From positions 1,054,001 through 1,118,000 of the forward strand of contig MARA01000013.1 of the NCBI GenBank assembly GCA_001792895.1: a stretch of 64,000 nt of DNA, given 5' to 3'. Within the stretch, counting starts at the first letter, position 1. Every line of letters begins with the position of its first letter. The position numbers and the translations under genes are program-made. This DNA is from Lentinus brumalis (Eukaryota > Basidiomycota > Agaricomycetes > Polyporales > Polyporaceae). Below the pieces are notes generated by a model. The model did not search any database. It was not told where the DNA came from and saw nothing but the letters and a program-made list of their open reading frames with translations. Shown here one piece after another: positions 59,068 through 64,000 of the stretch.

Positions 59068-59926
59068 TTGGAGACTTGCATTGATGGTGTTGGCCCTCTG
59101 ACCAGGACGACAGACCGGGCCGCGAAGCAGACAATAAACCGGTACTACAAGGCCACTGATATGTCAGCGACATACCGGATTGCCATGCGTAAGCCCCACC
59201 CTCTATGTCGACCCAGCTATCACTCAAGCTCTTCGACCATCCCACAGTTCTCTATCCTCGGCACAAGACACGGTACTTTGAAAAGGCCGGCTGGCCAAAG
59301 TTATGGATTGACAACACCCTCGAGATGCTTCGCAAAGAGTATGATGTGAAGTACCGCCACCTCACTACTGCACCTGTGGCTGACATCGAAGACGAGGACG
59401 AGGATGACGAGGATGAGAAGAGTGAGTCCGACCCAGACTCAGATGCTGTGCAGGATGGGGGCCAGCCCCGTGAACGTGTTGGTGCCAAGAAGTCTGTGGC
59501 ACGCCGTGTTGTCGCCGTCAAGAAGGATGTCCCTGAGGTGAGTACATGGCCTCGTTGCACTGCTGTTACAGTTGACTTATGCCTTCGATGGCATCAGAAT
59601 GTGTTCAATGCATTGGAAGAGTGCTATGACGATGCAGATCCTGAGGCTGATGACGAGCTCAATCAATTCCTGGCTGCACCCACCAAGCCCCTCCCCAATC
59701 CTGTCAAGTACTGGCATGATCGCTTGGTGTCCACCCCCGGCATCGCACGCATGGGGCTTAACTATGCAACCATCCCCGGTCCGTCCAAACTTTCATGTTA
59801 TATGTATGCAATCTTTACTGATGCTGCATTCTAGCTACTACTGTTGACGTTGAGTGTACTTTCAGCAAGGGTCGGCTCACCCTTTCCCATGTACGCAATC
59901 GCCTGAATGCGCAGACCACATGGTGA
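59068..59926 (+). pseudogene. hAT transposase, C-terminal part only
   Basis: Spliced segments are 59068-59188, 59248-59537, 59598-59778 and 59835-59926, joined in phase and giving about 227 residues. The first join makes NRYYKATDMSATYRIAM run into LYPRHKTRYFEKAGWP, the typical sequence before the linker. An acidic low-complexity linker (EDEDEDDEDEKSESD) follows, then ELNQFLAAP..NPVKYWHD, GIARMGLNYATIP and VDVECTFSKGRLTLSHVRNR, which is the hAT dimerisation domain (Dimer_Tnp_hAT). Full hAT transposases are about 600-800 residues. The zinc-finger and catalytic N-terminal parts are missing, so it cannot be functional alone. Confidence 0.8.
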
Positions 59927-61736
59927 TACGGTAGCTGCGTCTCTGAAGGCGGAAACGCCAACAAAAACTAACAACCAACCTGCAAGGGTGCGAGTGGGCT
60001 AGTCGATTCTCGGTCGAGCGAAGTGGGTCGAACATCGGAGCTTTGTGAAGTCGAGGGGACTCGAAGTGCGGAGGGGAGAAGGTGAAAGCGAGGGGGAAAG
60101 GGGATTGTCAGATGTTCGACGATGCTGCTCACTAGCAATGGGTAGGACTGGCGGATCAACGAGGCACTCTGGCCGAAGTGCGAAGACTCTGCAATGCTAC
60201 GCTCGACGCCTCGAAGCCCGTCTTGGGCAAGCAAACCGATGTTGTCCTTCTTGGACGACTTGGGACCACGATAGGTCGACTTGGGGGTCACGATAGACCG
60301 ATGGGGGCCACGATAGGCCTGATACGAAGTCCTTCTTGAGCAAACGAAGCTCCTCTTGAGCGGACTGGACCCTTCTTGGGCGAACAAAGCTCCTCTTGAG
60401 CGGGCTGGTCCCTTCTTGGGTGATGTCGACGATACGACGAAGTTATAAGCCGACAATATGACTCAACTGTAGACTTGGTGCGACTCTGACACGACTGACT
60501 TGTACGTCGAGGAGCTTCGATCTGATGTTGAACTAGAGCTCAATGACAGAGAGGGGGAAAGGGGCTCTGATCCGGAGTGTAGATGGTGGGGGAAGGGAAG
60601 GGGGCCTCTAACTAGAAGCTGTACATGATGCTCGACAATATCTCGAATGACTGCGAGCGCTATTCGAAGTATGACTAAGTGACGAGCAACCAATAAGAAG
60701 CGAACACGAAGCACATCGTATGAGTACCGACAGACATCGAATGAGCGCCGAGCACATGGACCACATCGCGTGATCAACTAACCAAAGGGCTTCCAACGTA
60801 ACAACGAACAGACTAACAAAGCAAAAGGAATAGAGTTGAAGTTGAACATAATAGAACCGAGGTCAAACGAAATAGAACCAAAGTTGAATGACGAAGAGAC
60901 TCGATCAGCAAAAGGTCGACCTATGAATAGCCACAGAGATGAATGATGAAGGGTAGAAGGGTCGCAGGGTAATAGGGTGATGCTAAACAAACTGAATATA
61001 ATAGAACAATGATAAATGAACCAAAGACGAAGAGCATAGTCGAAGCAATAATGAAGACAAAGTCCGTCCAATGATTGTCAAAACTGAAGTGAACCCCCCT
61101 GAAGTGGTTGGAGAGATGAGGCAAGAAGGGATGAGACTGTGTCAAACCACATCAATGCAAAATGCTCGAGGTTGTTTGAGGTCGATCAGTGTCGGTATGG
61201 GTAGAGGTCGCTCATTACGACTTGCTAGGCTTTGCAGAGGTTTGGTACAACTTGTGGGGTACAACGGGGTTCGGTACGACTCGCTCCTGGTACAACGGGG
61301 TTCGGTATGACTCACTCCTGGTCGACAATAGCTCGGAAGGGTGTTGAAGAGGTCGACAATAGCTCGGAAGGGTGTCGAAGAGGTCAAGGGAAGATTCTGA
61401 AAGAAGGATAGAGGCAGGAGAAAGGCAAAGATGAAGCTGGTGACAATTGAAGTCGGCTGGAAGTCGTTCGAAGGTCCGAAGAGGTCGCAAAATCCGGGCA
61501 CAGACAGGTATGATGCACATCAGCGCGAAGCGTAAGCATTGGACACACAAGCCAGAACAGCAGAACGGTATGTGTTCGCACACTCAGACGTGCATATCAT
61601 TACGTTGCTGAGGCGCGCTGTACTATCAGAATTAAGATACCACTAGCCGAGTATATCATATGCATATACATGAACAGGGGACTGTCTCTTGCATCCGAGA
61701 CACGTGATCGCGTGCTCAATAATTGTCAATACCACA
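59927..61736. other. Purine-rich region with short tandem repeats, no supported gene
   Basis: The plus strand is rich in GAA, GGGG and AAG. Short degenerate tandem repeats are CACGATAGxxC units at 60,265-60,320, CTCCTCTTGAGCGG..CCCTTCTTGGG units at 60,345-60,420, GTACAACGGGGTTCGGTA units at 61,255-61,310, and GACAATAGCTCGGAAGGGTG twice at 61,323-61,380. Frames on the minus strand (60,463-61,583) are Ser/Leu/Phe-rich shadows. The AT-rich 61,620-61,736 is likely the 3' end region of the minus-strand gene. Confidence 0.4.
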
Positions 61737-62711
61737 TCATCTCGGGGTGTACGGAGGAAGTACAACCGCCGGTTCAACCAGCCTCAGCCCCGAATCCACC
61801 GCCTGCTCCACCGTAACTGCCTGTACCTTCTCGACATCAATGGGGTCCAGCCTCTTCACCGAGATCATGCGCACCAGGCTGAGCTTGGTTCGTGTTGGAG
61901 GTGGGACATTGGGAATCACAAGTAGACCACCCTCAGTAAGGTAGCCCGGACTCTTCTCCGAATACCTCTCGGGAGCAGCCGAGGTGGGGAATGTCGCGGT
62001 CATGGGCGTGACAGTGAACACGGCAGATGAGAGCAGGCTGGCGGTAGTTGGTGGGGAAGGGAGTGGCTTCTCGGGCAGTACAGGACTGGAGCGAGATGGT
62101 AACGTGCCAAGGGAGAGAATGAGACTGCGCCGGCAGGCTATGCCAGGCACTTCGAGCTTCGGGAGAGACACGTCTGTATAGTGTTTGCTCGATCAGTGCC
62201 AGTTTGGTATGCGTGTACGCAGACATACCGATCAAGGCAGGAGACGGCTCTGACTGCTTCCGTGCTCTCCGCCTCCTCAACCAGTATCCGAGGAAGATCG
62301 CGACGAGGATGACAACTACGCTGCCTGCTGCGGTTGCGCCGATGATAGCGTCAAGTTGCCCCTCTGGGCTGGCTGCTTCTGTCGTGGACGCGTCGGGATT
62401 CTGGGTTTGGCGGCGCTCCAGAAAGACCATCAGAGATGTCCTCATGCCAATTGAGGTCCGAGGCGGTGGTATGGTATGTGTTGTTAGAACGTCTGGGTAT
62501 AGTACAGTCGACGATCCTGGACTCTTGTGTATCTGGCGCAGCTTGTGAGTATGAGGGCATGCCTATGATTTATAGGTCTTACTATGTTGTCCACGTTTGT
62601 CTTCTACCAGAACACGTAGTGTCACGACTCACCTAAGGAAGGCGATGTCCAGATCTTGGTGCAGACTTGTCGTTAGGTCGTCCGCAGTAAGTGGTCCCGC
62701 CACTCTCCTGT
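61737..62711 (-). CDS. Single-pass membrane protein with basic stop-transfer, 5' end unresolved
   Basis: The 3' exon 61,737-62,173 and the next exon from 62,229 are joined by a 55-bp GT..AG intron in phase (SPALI/DVSLPKLEVPG). Upstream of the intron the frame reads TTEAASPEGQLDAIIGATAA, then a hydrophobic helix GSVVVILVAIFLGYW and a basic RRRRARK: one membrane span with a cytoplasmic C-terminus. The tail is Pro/Ser-rich (VLPEKPLPSPPTT) and ends LRLVEPAVVLPPYTPR. A further small exon is likely at 62,633-62,711 (TADDLTTSLHQDLDIAFL) ending at a GTGAGT donor; its joining acceptor is unclear. The ectodomain and signal peptide should lie upstream, perhaps to about 63,600. The architecture is common in basidiomycetes; no named family is recognised. 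Confidence 0.6.
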
Positions 62712-63780
62712 CTGTAAGGTGTCGTAACCAACAGCAAAGAGGGCCAGCTCGAGAAGAAGAAGGAAAGGAAGCGGGGTCTTGTCAAGATCGGAGGAAGACC
62801 ATATGATAGACAGCTGGCAGCGGGGCCGTTGACGAGAGCACTGGATGTAGCAGTGGCCGAGTAAGTCTAGCCTATTACGGAACGGAGTTATATCACATAC
62901 CTCAAATACCATCTGCAAACCCTCCCGGCGTGACGCCGCTGGCCGTGGCGTTGCATGTCGCACAATGCGGCCGAATTGGCGATATGCATCACCGTGACGA
63001 CGAAGGAATTATGCAGGCACTCATATACCAATGAAGGATATGTGGGATTTGCGTTGGGTAGGACTCGCCACACTACCATGATAGACGACCTAAGATATGT
63101 ATAGGTGGCCGCAGCAGCTGTTAACTGGGGCTCCCAAGAGCCGAGCGTCTCACATACCGCGGATTGCGGTAGGCAACCAGGCCACCAGAGGAGAGGAAGC
63201 AGGTGATTGTGTAATGTACATAGGATGTGGGAATTTCTCCCAGCGCGAAGGGATAGGATGCGCTCTAACTGCTGCGGTGGAGGGACGCCAGACTTCTCCG
63301 CTGCATTCTTACTGCTGTCCATCCAAGCGGGACGGGGCGTGATCTAAAGAGCCTGGGCCGGAGGACGTCTGTCTTGACGCTGTGCATTTGAAAGAGGTCA
63401 GTGCAACGCCAAGAGACAGAGACAAGGACGTACATCCGAGGCTAACTCGTAGAAGTACAGCCGGGATGTCCGCGTGACCAGATGAAAGTTGAGAGCGGAA
63501 GGTTGAGACCAATTTGACGGCTGCTACGCAAGGTTCGAGCAAACCGGAGAGACCCCCGATAATGGGCCTGCACCTGACGAGAGAGCGATGTGTGGTTGTG
63601 AGAGAGGATGGCAAGAGAAAGGAGATGCCAAACACGCGGGTATACAGAGGAAACCGTTCGTGCTTGTATGTAGATCAAGCAGGTATCGATATTGTTACAG
63701 GCCATTCAACCTCGTCCACCAGTCCGCAACGAGCACGGCAGACGTCTCCTCATTGAACGTGATGCCCCGCCGCATGCATA
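62712..63780 (-). other. Possible 5' exons of the membrane-protein gene
   Basis: Minus-strand open frames at 62,673-62,963, 62,888-63,322 and 63,309-63,635 include plausible pieces such as HNSFVVTVMHIANSAALC and a hydrophobic LFAVGYDTLQTG, separated by GTATGT- and TAG/CAG-type signals. I could not assemble one phase-consistent model or find a convincing signal peptide. Confidence 0.25.
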
Positions 63781-64000
63781 TCGACTAAGGACGGACGGTA
63801 CCTTGCTGGCGAGTGCGGCGCGTGAGATAAGCAGAGAAAGCAATCGTAACTCTGTCCTGCAAAGGTTCATGAGGCAGCCGAGCGTCGCAATTGACTCAAG
63901 CCCGCGGTCTTGGACGAGCGCAGCGAACCAGTTCGCGAGCTTTCTTGGGTGACAGCGAGTGCCTGGGGATGCGGGATAGGTGCGTGATGCCGCTGTCGGT
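63780..64000 (-). pseudogene. BCS1-like C-terminal fragment B9 at the window edge
   Basis: On the minus strand HSLSPKKARELANWFAALVQ aligns with LADRFTALVQ-type sequence of relic B8 (49,740-49,830), which is the C-terminal helical part of BCS1-like proteins. The rest lies beyond 64,000. Whether this copy is intact cannot be judged. Confidence 0.5.

Noticed and set aside
61933..62445. 170-codon minus-strand ORF read as one exon
   Set aside because: The frame after the basic RRRRARK segment is better explained by a 55-bp intron (62,174-62,228) leading into the longer Pro-rich tail, so the unspliced ORF is not the product.

Overview
The window looks like nuclear DNA of an Agaricomycete, probably a wood-decay polypore. 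GC content is high, introns are many and short (about 45-70 bp, GT..AG), and the genes I recognise belong to families typical of that group: DUF6533 seven-helix membrane proteins, BCS1-like AAA ATPases, and hAT transposase with basidiomycete-style introns. There is no bacterial-type operon, rRNA, tRNA or CRISPR array that I can see.

From base 1 to about 58,870 the window is a degenerate tandem array of a composite unit, about 12-13 kb when complete. A full unit reads: (i) a decayed, intron-rich plus-strand gene of unknown family (blocks near 1, 13.1, 26.4, 35.6, 41.6, 46.4 and 51.9 kb); (ii) a conserved upstream block with a TATA-like box and a short hairpin; (iii) a plus-strand DUF6533 gene (5,585; 17,904; 30,861; 56,538); (iv) a minus-strand BCS1-like AAA ATPase relic, head to head with the next unit's unknown gene. 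Several units have lost the DUF6533 part. DUF6533 copies 1 and 3 match each other best, as do copies 2 and 4, which suggests duplication of a two-unit block or gene conversion.

The four DUF6533 genes are the best-preserved coding sequences. Their 11-exon models keep phase through every splice site, including a 16-nt microexon, and predict 382-386 residues. Copy 2 has one in-frame TGA. The AAA-ATPase and unknown genes around them are full of frameshifts and stops.

Several insertions interrupt the array. One is a 1,240-bp element with GTCGCGTCA-rich ends and a 13-bp target duplication (23,405-24,644), inside a BCS1 relic. Another is a 2,059-bp element with terminal inverted repeats and subterminal hairpins (35,958-38,016). 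A hairpin-rich stretch lies at 20,318-21,790, and a perfect hairpin stands at 48,299-48,332. The array stops near 58,870, next to a 5'-truncated hAT transposase (59,068-59,926). Beyond it are purine-rich sequence with short tandem repeats (60-61.5 kb), a minus-strand gene for a single-pass membrane protein (61,737 to about 62,711 or further), and another BCS1 fragment at the right edge.
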